This document shows, piece by piece, positions 15,577 to 23,664 of a stretch of 50,189 bases of DNA. The notes under the pieces are model-generated. The model was not told the DNA's origin. It was given only the letters and a program-made list of their open reading frames with translations, and made no database searches. The DNA comes from Alloalcanivorax xenomutans (GTDB lineage: Bacteria > Pseudomonadota > Gammaproteobacteria > Pseudomonadales > Alcanivoracaceae), in contig NZ_OBMO01000027.1 of the NCBI RefSeq assembly GCF_900217905.1, positions 1-50,189 of the forward strand, written 5' to 3'. Position 1 is the stretch's first letter, and the number at the start of each line of letters is the position of its first letter. A program made the position numbers and the translations under genes.

Positions 15577-15996
15577 CTACAACAATTTGTTGAGTGATTC
15601 CAGGCTTCCGGGACCACCCTCCAACCAAACGCACTCGGTGGATTCTTGCGCCCACGGCGCGGCGGATGCGGTGTGAAGATGGACCGCAACCCTTGATGCC
15701 GCCAATCCAGTAAGTAAACCGGCTGGGACCCAAATCATTTCGGTACCCCGCAAGCTGTTGGGTACCGGGCTTCCACACACTGAACAAAAGTCGCACCGGA
15801 ATCCGCTTGGCTTTTGGTAAGACCTTATCCCGCTTTGACCAGAGATCCAACGAAAACTGCTGCTTGGCACAAGCGTAGCCGCGTTGGCGGCAGCCCCTGT
15901 GGCTTTGCGGCACAGTGAACAGTGACATTGATAGAGATTCCGTATCTCCCCATCAATTTCGAATTTCACGCTTCCACAGAGGCACTCACCTTGCAT
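15577..15996 (-). CDS. GFA family (glutathione-dependent formaldehyde-activating-like) zinc protein
   Basis: The 139-residue protein has the GFA/CENP-V fold cysteines: GECLCGSVKFEI (CxCG), QCHCSLCRKATG (CxxC-type ligands) and CDFCSVCGSPVPN, which together bind two zinc ions. Members such as Gfa add glutathione to formaldehyde, but most have no assigned reaction. The ATG at 15996 is used; a TTG one codon earlier is less likely. GC content is lower than the window average, and MITE-like repeats flank the gene on both sides, pointing to acquisition as a unit. Confidence 0.88.
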   Translation of the reverse strand: MQGECLCGSVKFEIDGEIRNLYQCHCSLCRKATGAAANAATLVPSSSFRWISGQSGIRSYQKPSGFRCDFCSVCGSPVPNSLRGTEMIWVPAGLLTGLAASRVAVHLHTASAAPWAQESTECVWLEGGPGSLESLNKLL

Positions 15997-16046
15997 CAAT
16001 CAATCCTTTAGCACTTGGCGGATAATTTAATGAAGCATGCATCATG

Positions 16047-16111
16047 GGATCGGGTCTCGTATTTTGCCATTACTGTAAAGCCAGGTGGTGGACAAAAGGC
16101 AAGGTCTGTCC
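16047..16111. mobile_element. Degenerate relative of the 15466 MITE
   Basis: GGATCGGGTCTCGTATTTTGCCAT resembles the left end of the 15466 element (shared GGTC and TTTTGCCAT). GGACAAAAGGCAAGGTCTGTCC forms a decayed right end. The similarity is partial, so the call is weak. Confidence 0.3.
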
Positions 16112-16191
16112 GTGTTCTGTGGCTGCTTCATAAATGGAGTGGGGCTAAATTCTTCTGGTTGGAAGAAGTGGTTCAGTTCTATTGAGGCTGT

Positions 16192-16240
16192 ATTCGCCAG
16201 CGAGCTGGCTTCCCACAGAGCAAGGGGCTATACGAAGCCC
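16192..16240. repeat. REP-like repeat supplying the MATE gene's 3' end
   Basis: TTCGCCAGCGAGCTGGCTTCCCACAG and the linked TACGAAGCC module match the repeat family at 23470-23510. The TACGAAGCC part encodes the last residues of the minus-strand MATE protein, and its stop codon (CTA on the plus strand) lies inside the repeat. Confidence 0.65.
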
Positions 16241-17529
16241 CGCCGCCGCCAAACCCAGGCCATCAACAACCCCCGGCTGGCCATCCAAAGATTCATCGCC
16301 AGCCACAGGCCGTGGTTGTCCAGCGGGCGGGTGAGCCACCATACCGGGAAGAACAGCAGCGTGGCCACCAGCATGGTGTTGCGCATTTCCCGGGCCAGGG
16401 TGGCGCCGACGAAGACGCCGTCCAGCCAGAAGCCGGCGCTGGCGGTGAGGGGGAGCAGCAGCATCCAGGGCAGGTAATGGGTGGCGGTGTCGCGGATGGC
16501 GGGCAGATCGCTAAGCAGGTGGATCAGTGGCACGCCGCCGAGGGCGAAGCCGATCAGGGCGATCACCGCGACGATCAGTGTCCACAGGCCGGTGCGGTGT
16601 ACCGCCTGGTGAAGCTCCGTGGCGCGGCCCCGCCCCAGGGCGTCGCCCACCAGGGCTTCGGCGGCGTTGGCGAAGCCGTCCAGGGTGTTGCTCAATAGCA
16701 GCAGAAAGGTGATGAGTACGGCGTTGGCGGCGAGGATGCTGTCGCCGAGGCGGGCGCCCTGGGCGGCGAAAAAGAAGAACACGGTGAGCAACGCCACGGT
16801 GCGCAGGAAGATATCCCGGTTCACCGCCATCAGCCGGATCATCGGCGCCGCCTGCAGCAGCAGGTGTCTCGGCAGGGTCCGCCAGGCGTCGCCGAAGATA
16901 TGCCGGCGCAGCCAGAACAGGCCGCCGGCGAGGCCGATGTACTCCGCCGCGGCGCTGGCCGCGGCCACGCCGCGCACATCGAAGTGCCAAACCTGCACCA
17001 GCAACACATCCAGCAGAGCATTGCTGCTGTGCATCAGCAGCGTCATTTTCAGCGGCACGCGGGTGTTGTGGATGCCGATGGCGAAGCCGATCAGGGCGAA
17101 GTTGGCCAGTGCCGCCGGGGCGCCAAGAATACGCAGGTTGATGTAGTCCCTGGCCAGCGCCTGCACCTCGTCGCTGCCGCCGAGCAGCCACAGCGACAGT
17201 TCTCGCAATGCCGGCTGCAGCAGGATCAGGGCAACGCCAATAGCAAAGGAAAGGAGCAAGGCCCGTAGCAGTACCACCAGGGTGTTGTCGCCGGCGCCGC
17301 GCGCCTGGGAGGTGAAGCCGGTGGTGCCCATGCGCAGGAAATTGAAAGAAAAGTAGAGGAACATGAACACGTTGCCGCCGAGCGCCACCGCCGCCAGAAA
17401 CACGGGCGACGACAGATGGCCAACCACGGCGGTGTCCACCAGGCCCAGCAAGGGGGCGGTGGCGTTGGATAACAGCAGGGGCCAGGCCAGTGCCCAGATG
17501 CGCCGGTCCAGGTTGGTGTCGCGGTTCAT
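16228..17529 (-). CDS. dinF: MATE family efflux transporter, DinF-like
   Basis: This membrane protein of 433 residues has about twelve helices in two halves and belongs to the MATE/DinF family, which exports organic compounds by Na+ or H+ antiport. Typical features are the opening RRIWALAWPLLLSNATAPLLGLVDTAVVGHL and the later ANAVLITFLLLLSNTLDGFANAAEALVG. The ATG at 17529 is preferred to an upstream start at 17565, which would overlap znuB. It follows znuB by one base, so it may be carried on the znu transcript. The final residues come from a REP-like repeat. DinF is the nearest named relative; substrate unknown. Confidence 0.88.
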   Translation of the reverse strand: MNRDTNLDRRIWALAWPLLLSNATAPLLGLVDTAVVGHLSSPVFLAAVALGGNVFMFLYFSFNFLRMGTTGFTSQARGAGDNTLVVLLRALLLSFAIGVALILLQPALRELSLWLLGGSDEVQALARDYINLRILGAPAALANFALIGFAIGIHNTRVPLKMTLLMHSSNALLDVLLVQVWHFDVRGVAAASAAAEYIGLAGGLFWLRRHIFGDAWRTLPRHLLLQAAPMIRLMAVNRDIFLRTVALLTVFFFFAAQGARLGDSILAANAVLITFLLLLSNTLDGFANAAEALVGDALGRGRATELHQAVHRTGLWTLIVAVIALIGFALGGVPLIHLLSDLPAIRDTATHYLPWMLLLPLTASAGFWLDGVFVGATLAREMRNTMLVATLLFFPVWWLTRPLDNHGLWLAMNLWMASRGLLMAWVWRRRGFV

Positions 17530-17530
17530 G

Positions 17531-18316
17531 TCAGGACGGCGGCCGGCGCAGTAGCGTGAGGACAAACAGAGCCGCGGCGGCCACCACGATGGACGGTCCC
17601 ACCGGCGTGTCCGCGTACCAGCTCATCGTCATGCCCAGGGTCACCGACAGCAGCCCGAGCACGCTGGCGCGCATGGCCATCTGTTCCGGAGTGCTGGACA
17701 GGCGCCGGGCGCCGGCGGCGGGGATCACCAGCAGGGAGGTGATCAACAGCACTCCCACGGTACGGATGGCACCGGCGATCAGTAGTGCCAGTAGCAGCAT
17801 CAACAGCAGGCGGGTGAAGGCGACGGGCACGCCTTCGACCTGGGCCAGCTCTTCGTTCACGGTGATGCTCAGCAGGGCGCGCCATTGCCAGACCACCAGG
17901 GCGATGATCAGTGCCGCTCCGGCCCACAGCGCGAGCACGTCGTTCCAGGTCACCGCCAGCAGGTCGCCGAACAGATAGGCCATCAGGTCCACTTGCACAC
18001 TTTGTTGCACGCTCAGGCTGATCACCCCGAGAGCCAGGGTCGTGTGAGCGACGATGCCGAGCAGGGTGTCGCCGGTGATCTGTCTTTGCTGTTGCAGGCC
18101 GGTCAGGGCCAGGGCGATGGAGAGGCAGGCCACCACTACCGCCAGATACAGGTTCACATCCAGGGCCAGGGCCAGGGCGGCGCCGAGCAGGGCGCCGTGG
18201 GCCAGGGTGTCGCCGAAGAACGCCATCCGCCGCCACACCACGAACGCGCCCATGGGGCCGGAGACCAGCGCCACCGCCAGGCCGGCCAGCAGCGAGGGCA
18301 GCAACAACTCAATCAT
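17531..18316 (-). CDS. znuB: Zinc ABC transporter permease ZnuB
   Basis: The 261-residue permease is of the ABC-3 family, with about eight helices and the family pattern GPMGAFVVWRRMAFFGDTLAHGALLG near the start. AGAIRTVGVLLITSLLVIPAA carries the coupling region. With ZnuC it imports zinc delivered by ZnuA. The ATG at 18316 overlaps the end of znuC by eight bases, showing translational coupling. The frame extends upstream, but that part encodes the His-rich end of znuC in another frame. Confidence 0.93.
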   Translation of the reverse strand: MIELLLPSLLAGLAVALVSGPMGAFVVWRRMAFFGDTLAHGALLGAALALALDVNLYLAVVVACLSIALALTGLQQQRQITGDTLLGIVAHTTLALGVISLSVQQSVQVDLMAYLFGDLLAVTWNDVLALWAGAALIIALVVWQWRALLSITVNEELAQVEGVPVAFTRLLLMLLLALLIAGAIRTVGVLLITSLLVIPAAGARRLSSTPEQMAMRASVLGLLSVTLGMTMSWYADTPVGPSIVVAAAALFVLTLLRRPPS

Positions 18317-19088
18317 GGTGGTGCTCCCCGTGGTCATGGTGATCAGGGTCATCATGCACATGGCCGTGCAGATCGTGGGCGTGATCGTGGTCGTGGGTGT
18401 AGAGCGCCAGATTGGGGGTGCCGGCGCGGGGCCCGAACAGCTCGTGGTAGGCCGGGTCCCGGCTCACTGATTCCGGGGTGCCGGAGCAGCACACGTGATG
18501 TTGCAGGCACACCACCTGATCGGTGCGCGCCATCACCAGATGCAGATCATGGGAGATCAGCAGGATGCCGCAGCCGGTACTTTCACGCACTTCGCTGAGC
18601 AGGCCATAGAGGGCGTCCTGGCCGGCCACGTCCACGCCCTGGGCCGGTTCGTCCAGCACCAACAGGTCCGGTTTGCGCAGCAGTGCACGGGCCAGCAGCA
18701 CCCGTTGCAATTCACCGCCGGAGAGCCGCCGCACGGCCCGGCGGCGTAAGTGGGAGACCCCGGTGCGGGCCAGGGCTTCACGGCGGTGGCGGGTGCGGCC
18801 CGGTGCGGCCAGCCAGAGAAAACGGTCGACGGTGAGCGGCAGGCTCTCGTCCACCTGCAGATGCTGGGGCATGTAGCCGATGCGCAAGCCCGGACGGCGC
18901 CAGACGCGGCCCTGGTCCGGCGCCTGCAGGCCCAGCACGACACGGGCCAGGGTACTCTTGCCGGCGCCGTTGGGGCCGATCAGGGTGGTGATGCCGGCTG
19001 GATTCAGGGTCAGGGATACCCGCTCCAGCACCGGCTCCGCGCCGAAGGAGAGGGAAACGTCATCCAGTTGCACCAATGCCGTGTCCAT
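18309..19088 (-). CDS. znuC: Zinc ABC transporter ATP-binding protein ZnuC, His-rich C-terminus
   Basis: The 259-residue ATPase has Walker A GPNGAGKST, signature LSGGELQRVLLARALL, Walker B LLVLDEPAQGVD and switch His in LLISHDLH. Together with ZnuB it drives zinc uptake. The last 30 residues contain 13 His among Asp, an extension that may buffer or sense zinc on the cytoplasmic side. A His-rich tail on the ATPase is less usual than the His loop of ZnuA. The ATG at 19088 is chosen over 19106 by alignment with the family start MDTALVQLDDVSLSFG. The gene is divergent from znuA across a Zur-like palindrome. Confidence 0.94.
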   Translation of the reverse strand: MDTALVQLDDVSLSFGAEPVLERVSLTLNPAGITTLIGPNGAGKSTLARVVLGLQAPDQGRVWRRPGLRIGYMPQHLQVDESLPLTVDRFLWLAAPGRTRHRREALARTGVSHLRRRAVRRLSGGELQRVLLARALLRKPDLLVLDEPAQGVDVAGQDALYGLLSEVRESTGCGILLISHDLHLVMARTDQVVCLQHHVCCSGTPESVSRDPAYHELFGPRAGTPNLALYTHDHDHAHDLHGHVHDDPDHHDHGEHHHD

Positions 19089-19111
19089 AAACAGGCCCAT
19101 TCTCAAAAGCC

Positions 19112-19131
19112 GTGATGATATACTATTTCAC
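19112..19131. promoter_or_regulatory. Candidate Zur box between znuC and znuA
   Basis: GTGATGATATACTATTTCAC is an imperfect palindrome with a TATA centre and GTGA/TCAC ends, resembling zinc-uptake-regulator boxes of gammaproteobacteria. It sits midway between the divergent znuCB and znuA genes, where a single Zur dimer pair could repress both when zinc is plentiful. No zur gene is in the window. Confidence 0.65.
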
Positions 19132-19185
19132 TTGTTCCGAGGCGCTCTCATTGGCGTCCGGGTTTGCTGTTTTCGGGGATGCCCC

Positions 19186-20070
19186 ATGCGCTGTTTCTTG
19201 TTGATTCTGCTATTGCTGGCGGGGTTGCCGGTTTCGCTTCCGGCCTCGCCATCATCTTCCGCCACCATCGTCGCCAGTGTCGAGCCGCTGGCCATGGCGT
19301 TGCGGCAACTGTATGGCGACCAGGCCGAGGTGGTCACGCTGCTGGCGCCGAATCAGAATCCGCACCATCTGTCGTTGTCGCCACGCCAGGCTCTGGCGGT
19401 CAGGGACGCGGATCTGGTGGTGTGGCTTGGCGAGGACGCCGAGCCACCAGTGGCGGCGCTGATCCGGCGCCGTTCCGGTCCCAACCTGGCCCTGGCGGAC
19501 CTGCCGGGCGCCGAAGTGCGTGATGGCAGCGCCGGTCACGATCATGCTGGGGATCACGCCGGTCATTCGCACAGCCAGATTGATCCGCATTTGTGGCTGG
19601 CGCCCGCCAACATGGTGGTACTGGCGCGAGCATTGGCGGAGCAGGACCGGGTGCCCTTGCCGGCGATGGAACCGGGCCGCTTCATCGCCGCCGTGGAAGC
19701 CTCCGAGCAGGCCATCGCCGCGCGTCTTGCACCGCTGCGACAGCAGGCCTGGCTGACCTACCATCATCCTTACGCTTATTTTCAACATCACTTCGGCCTG
19801 GCCGACCCGCTGGTGATCAGCGAGCAACTGGGCGCGGGGCCGAGCAGCCGCCGCTTCGTCACGTTGGCGGCGCGGATCAACAAAAGCAATATGCGGTGTG
19901 CTCTGTTGGAGCCGGAAGCCCAGGGGCAACTGGTGAAGCGGTTGTGCCCGGATTGTGACCAGATCAGGCTGGACCCGTTGGGCCGGGACCACACGGACAG
20001 CGGTTACAGCGACTGGCTGGAACAGGTGGTCACCCCCGCCTTCGTCACCTGTTTGCAAGCGGGACGGTAA
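19186..20070 (+). CDS. znuA: Zinc-binding periplasmic protein ZnuA
   Basis: The 294-residue protein has a signal peptide (MRCFLLILLLLAGLPVSLPA) and the cluster A-I metal-binding fold. The zinc-ligand histidines appear in NQNPHHLSLSPRQ, DPHLWLAPAN and TYHHPYAYF, and a short His-rich loop (GHDHAGDHAGHSH) precedes DPHLW, as in zinc-specific members. It delivers zinc to ZnuBC. The ATG at 19186 is chosen because it begins the signal peptide. A much longer frame from 18880 would run through znuC. It is under the shared Zur-like box. Confidence 0.93.
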   Translation: MRCFLLILLLLAGLPVSLPASPSSSATIVASVEPLAMALRQLYGDQAEVVTLLAPNQNPHHLSLSPRQALAVRDADLVVWLGEDAEPPVAALIRRRSGPNLALADLPGAEVRDGSAGHDHAGDHAGHSHSQIDPHLWLAPANMVVLARALAEQDRVPLPAMEPGRFIAAVEASEQAIAARLAPLRQQAWLTYHHPYAYFQHHFGLADPLVISEQLGAGPSSRRFVTLAARINKSNMRCALLEPEAQGQLVKRLCPDCDQIRLDPLGRDHTDSGYSDWLEQVVTPAFVTCLQAGR

Positions 20071-20148
20071 TATTGGCCCGCCCGGGGCCATTGAGCGCGG
20101 CGCCGAAACCGGTATGCTGATGCGCTTGTTTGAATAAGAGCAGAGCGG

Positions 20149-21276
20149 ATGGGTGAGCAGGGACCGTCAGCAGGTAAGGAGAGCGAGCGCCTCGCCCTGG
20201 CGTGCTGGGATTATGCTTGGCCGCTGGCGCGTGAGTACCGGTCTCTGGACCGTGTGCTGGATGAGACGGTGGCTCGCGGTTTCAATGCTCTGCGCCTGGA
20301 TCCCTTCCCCCATCTGCTGGCGGCGCCGGCGCGCGGTGTCCATATGGACCGCTGTGAGCTGGATGTGCCCGCCGACCCGCGCCGAGACCTTGCCGCCAGC
20401 AAGGCCACCATCCGCATTCGCCGCAATGTGAGGCGGCTGCTGCAGGGCGCCGCCGACCGTGGCCTGTCGCTGTGGTTGCACAGCCATTTCCTGCCGGACT
20501 CCCGTGCCCGCCGCTCTTTCGTGCGACGACCGGAGGATTTCGTTGATGTCTGGGCGCAAACGCTGGCTCTGATTCGGGAATGGGACTTGCTGGACCGGGT
20601 GGTGGCGGTGGATTTCTGCCACCAGTTCCCCCAGCCGCCGGCGGCCCACGGGTTGATCCGCCGGGTGTTTGGCCGTTCGCCGGAACGGCCGCTGCCACGG
20701 CATTGGAGCGAGCGCCAGGAGCGGTCCTTGGAGGCCTACTTGGTGGAAGTGCCGAGGACGCTGCGGGCGCTGTTCCCTGGCGTGCGTTTCGGAGTCAGTT
20801 GCGGTGCCGGACAGAGCGAATACCTGCGGCAGATGGACACCGGAGAACTGGACTTCCTGGAGTTGGCGCTGTGGCTCGACGACGATCCCCGTTTTCGCCT
20901 GGCCAGCGGCGAGCGTCTGCCGGTGCCTGGCCGGCTTGGCCGCATGCTGGCACCGCCGGTGCGGCAACTGCTGATGGAGGCCACTGGCGAGCAGTGGTTG
21001 CGGCGCCTGCACGATCAGTTGAACCGGCGGTTGGCGTTCGCCCGTCTACGGCGCATGGAGCCGGTCCTGGGCGACGGCTACTTGCAGGTATCCCGGCCGC
21101 CTTCATCGCTGCCCCGGGGCTGGGCGGCGTTCATCGAATCCACCGTGGATCAGGCGCTCACCGCCGGGGTGTCGGTAATGACGCCGACCAGTCTGGCGCG
21201 GCCGCAGACGCCCTGGTTATGGCGGGAGCAGGATTGGCTGGAGCAACTGAACCGGCGCATCCGCGCTGGCGGGTAG
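20149..21276 (+). CDS. Cellulase-like (TIM-barrel) protein
   Basis: The 375-residue protein has no signal peptide or membrane segment. Its N-terminal LACWDYAWPLAREYRSLDRVLDETVARGFNALRLDPFPHLLA resembles the first strands of glycoside-hydrolase-type barrels (GH5/GH-A-like), and VVAVDFCHQFP, FGVSCGAG and LDFLELALWLDD look like later strands with acidic ends. Similar proteins are annotated as cellulase-like, but cytoplasmic location and lack of carbohydrate genes nearby argue against polymer breakdown. It lies between znuA and convergent thrB. The function is unknown. Confidence 0.55.
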   Translation: MGEQGPSAGKESERLALACWDYAWPLAREYRSLDRVLDETVARGFNALRLDPFPHLLAAPARGVHMDRCELDVPADPRRDLAASKATIRIRRNVRRLLQGAADRGLSLWLHSHFLPDSRARRSFVRRPEDFVDVWAQTLALIREWDLLDRVVAVDFCHQFPQPPAAHGLIRRVFGRSPERPLPRHWSERQERSLEAYLVEVPRTLRALFPGVRFGVSCGAGQSEYLRQMDTGELDFLELALWLDDDPRFRLASGERLPVPGRLGRMLAPPVRQLLMEATGEQWLRRLHDQLNRRLAFARLRRMEPVLGDGYLQVSRPPSSLPRGWAAFIESTVDQALTAGVSVMTPTSLARPQTPWLWREQDWLEQLNRRIRAGG

Positions 21277-21298
21277 CGCCGCCCATCTCAATGAGGGA

Positions 21299-22216
21299 TC
21301 AAAGACTGAGCGCGTTGAAGCGGTAACCGAAAATACGGGCGAATTCCGCCGGATCCTTGCTGCCTTGCCCCTCGGCATCGGCGGACACCGGCCCGGCCAG
21401 CCGGGACAGCCAGAAACGCAGCGCCGCCACCGCCAGAGCCAGTGCCAGCACTTCCTCGTCGTAATGCCCCCCGCCTTCACGGTAACCGACCAATAACGCC
21501 GCTTCGCGGCGTGGAACCGGCCGGCCGTCGGCGGCCACGCACCAGTCGTTCAGCGCCACCGCCAAGTCGTATTCCGGGCGTTCCGCGCAGGCGTTGTAGA
21601 AGTCCAGCACGCCACTCAGGTGATCGCCGTCGAACAGCACGTTGTCGCGGAACAGGTCGGCATGGACCAGTACTCCGGTGGGGGGCGTCTTTTTCCAGCG
21701 TTTCAGGATCTGGGCGGCCTGATGGGCGGCGGCGTCCGGGAGCCGCGTGGACTGTTCCATGAAGCGGGCCAGCCGTTCCCGTTCATTGGGCAGGCGCCCC
21801 AGGTCGTCGATCGGTGCCTGATGCAATTGCGACAGCACATGGCCGATCTGGCGGCAGTGTTCCACCTGCGGGGTCAGACAATGCTCGCCGCGCAGGCGCG
21901 GCATCAATACCGCCGGCTTGCCCTCCACCTCGTGAACAGTGCGCCCCTTGCCGTCCGCCAGCGCCGGCGCCACCGGCAGGCGTGCCAGCGCGAGGTCGGA
22001 CACCACCTTGATGTAGGGTGCCAGCTCGTCCTCGTCGAACTGTTCGAACACGGTCAGCACCACCTCCCGGGTGGCGCCATCGTACTGGCGGGCTTCGATC
22101 AGGAAAGTACTGTTTTCAATGCCGTGGCTGGCGGCGGTGGCCGATACCAGCTCCAGGTTGTAATGCGCCAGCACCTCGGCGATGCGGCGTTGGGACACGG
22201 GCGTGTAGACGGACAT
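21299..22216 (-). CDS. thrB: Homoserine kinase, ThrB type II (APH fold)
   Basis: The 305-residue kinase belongs to the aminoglycoside-phosphotransferase-like fold, with catalytic loop VLVHADLFRDNVLFDGD and Mg2+ segment GVLDFYNACAERPEYDLAVALNDW. The opening MSVYTPVSQRRIAEVLAHYNL and ENSTFLIEA are those of the type II homoserine kinase of pseudomonads, which phosphorylates homoserine in threonine synthesis. The ATG at 22216 fits the family start. An in-frame start at 22369 would span the upstream regulatory palindrome. In pseudomonads this gene lies near polA, as it does here. Confidence 0.92.
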   Translation of the reverse strand: MSVYTPVSQRRIAEVLAHYNLELVSATAASHGIENSTFLIEARQYDGATREVVLTVFEQFDEDELAPYIKVVSDLALARLPVAPALADGKGRTVHEVEGKPAVLMPRLRGEHCLTPQVEHCRQIGHVLSQLHQAPIDDLGRLPNERERLARFMEQSTRLPDAAAHQAAQILKRWKKTPPTGVLVHADLFRDNVLFDGDHLSGVLDFYNACAERPEYDLAVALNDWCVAADGRPVPRREAALLVGYREGGGHYDEEVLALALAVAALRFWLSRLAGPVSADAEGQGSKDPAEFARIFGYRFNALSL

Positions 22217-22333
22217 GAACGTCTTCCTTGAAACACAGGGCATCCACCGGGGGAGAGGGCACCCGAAAAACGGCCGGGGATGACCGAGCCGTTTACATTG
22301 ACCGATGGTATAACTCTCGCATTTCCCGGGCAC

Positions 22334-22359
22334 GATTTGTAAAAAATATTTTACAAATC
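22334..22359. promoter_or_regulatory. TyrR/PhhR-type operator palindrome
   Basis: Two perfect 11-base arms around AATA contain TGTAAA-N6-TTTACA, exactly the TyrR box consensus used by TyrR and PhhR for aromatic amino acid genes. It ends 20 bases before the ATG of the esterase and lies 118 bases before divergent thrB. The arms extend beyond the consensus to GATTTGTAAAA. Another regulator with a similar site cannot be excluded. Confidence 0.6.
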
Positions 22360-22378
22360 TCCTCAGCAAGGAGAAGAC

Positions 22379-23410
22379 ATGGCGTTACAACACACCCTGG
22401 AGCGGCACACCGTCCGCACCCTGATGAAACTCCCCGGTAGCGCTCTCGGGCGTCTGGCCGGTCTGGTGGAAAAGGTCGACCGTGGCCGCCTGGATCCGCG
22501 CCTGCGCTTGTTGCTGGCGCTCGGCGACAGCCGCAAGGGGTTTCATCAACTGCCGCTACCCAAGGGGCGTGCTCTTTATGCGCAGATGATCGACATGCTC
22601 GATGTCGGCCAGGAAACGGTAGCCCAGGTCAGTGATTTGCGCGTGCCGGTGGCCGGCGGCGATATCCTGGTGCGTTTGTACCGTCCGGTGGCGGCGCCGA
22701 TTCCGGCCCCGGCCATCGTTTATTTCCACGGCGGCGGTTTTACCATTGGTTCCGCCGTGGAATACGACCGGTTGTGCCGTTATCTGGCCAACCGCACCGG
22801 CGCGGTGATCCTCAATGTGGACTACCGGCTAGCGCCGGAGCATGTGGCCCCCACCGCCGCGGATGACGTGGTGGCCGCTTGGCGATGGGTTCTGGCGCAG
22901 GCTGACAAGCTGGGATTGGATGACCAGAGGCTCGCAGTGATGGGCGACAGCGCCGGCGGCAATCTGAGTATCGTCACCGCGCAACAGGCCGCGCTGGAAG
23001 GGCTTGCCAAGCCGAAACTGGTGGTGGCGGTTTATCCGAAAACCGACGGCGAGACGAATTTCGAGTCGGCGGAGACCTTGGGAGCCGGTCAAGGTGGACT
23101 GGACCGGGACATGATCGCCTGGTTCCACCAGCAGTACCTGCCTGATGACAGCCTGCTGGACGATATTCGCATCTCACCGCTGCGCAACCCGGATCTGGAG
23201 GGGCAGCCGGAAACCATCCTGGTGACCGCCACCGATCCGCTGCGCGACGAAGGCCTGGCCTATGGCGAAAGACTCAAGGCCGCCGGGGTCACCGTGGTGA
23301 ATCTGGACTATCCGGAGCTGGTACACGGCTTCATCACCATGGGCGGCGCCATTCCTGCCGCGCGCAAGGCGGTGGACGCCATCTGCCGGCGGATCCGCGA
23401 GCGTCTCTGA
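22379..23410 (+). CDS. Alpha/beta hydrolase of the hormone-sensitive-lipase family
   Basis: The 343-residue enzyme has the HSL oxyanion motif HGGGF (H117-F121), nucleophile elbow GDSAGG with S191, acid D286 in [10 protein letters not shown] and H316 in LVHGF, a complete catalytic triad. Residues 1-90 form a helical cap. Such enzymes cleave short- to medium-chain esters. No signal peptide is present, so it acts in the cytoplasm. A perfect palindrome ends 20 bases before the ATG and the ribosome-binding site AAGGAG follows it, so the gene is tightly regulated. Its natural ester is unknown. Confidence 0.9.
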   Translation: MALQHTLERHTVRTLMKLPGSALGRLAGLVEKVDRGRLDPRLRLLLALGDSRKGFHQLPLPKGRALYAQMIDMLDVGQETVAQVSDLRVPVAGGDILVRLYRPVAAPIPAPAIVYFHGGGFTIGSAVEYDRLCRYLANRTGAVILNVDYRLAPEHVAPTAADDVVAAWRWVLAQADKLGLDDQRLAVMGDSAGGNLSIVTAQQAALEGLAKPKLVVAVYPKTDGETNFESAETLGAGQGGLDRDMIAWFHQQYLPDDSLLDDIRISPLRNPDLEGQPETILVTATDPLRDEGLAYGERLKAAGVTVVNLDYPELVHGFITMGGAIPAARKAVDAICRRIRERL

Positions 23411-23445
23411 GCCGATGCCGGTCCAACAGAGGTTTCATGGTTTTT

Positions 23446-23536
23446 TGTGGGAGCTTCAAGGTCCGGAATTCGCCAGCAGGCTGGCTCCCACAGGTTGCGC
23501 TACGAAGCCGCTGTGGCAGCTTGCCTGCAATCGAAT
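23446..23536. repeat. REP-like repeat cluster before polA
   Basis: Contains the fullest set of modules: TGTGGGAGCTT, TTCGCCAGCAGGCTGGCTCCCACAG, GCTACGAAGCCGCTGTGGCAGC and TTGCCTGCAATCGAATCG. The central module pairs with the first. It lies between the esterase stop and the polA promoter region; the remaining 128 bases before polA hold no clear site. Confidence 0.75.
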
Positions 23537-23664
23537 CGTTGTGGCGTTGGGAGACAGAGCCCTTCGCCAGCCGGTGGCGCCACCCCGGCGGACTTCTCCG
23601 GTCGATTGGGCCCGAGCCTTCGCGTTACACTGTGGCCTTTCCTCACAGTGACCCAGGGACCCCC

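Noticed and set aside
23446-23536. Possible CRISPR or phage attachment site
   Set aside because: The modules recur at many separate places as imperfect palindromes, as REP elements do; there are no regular spacers and no integrase.
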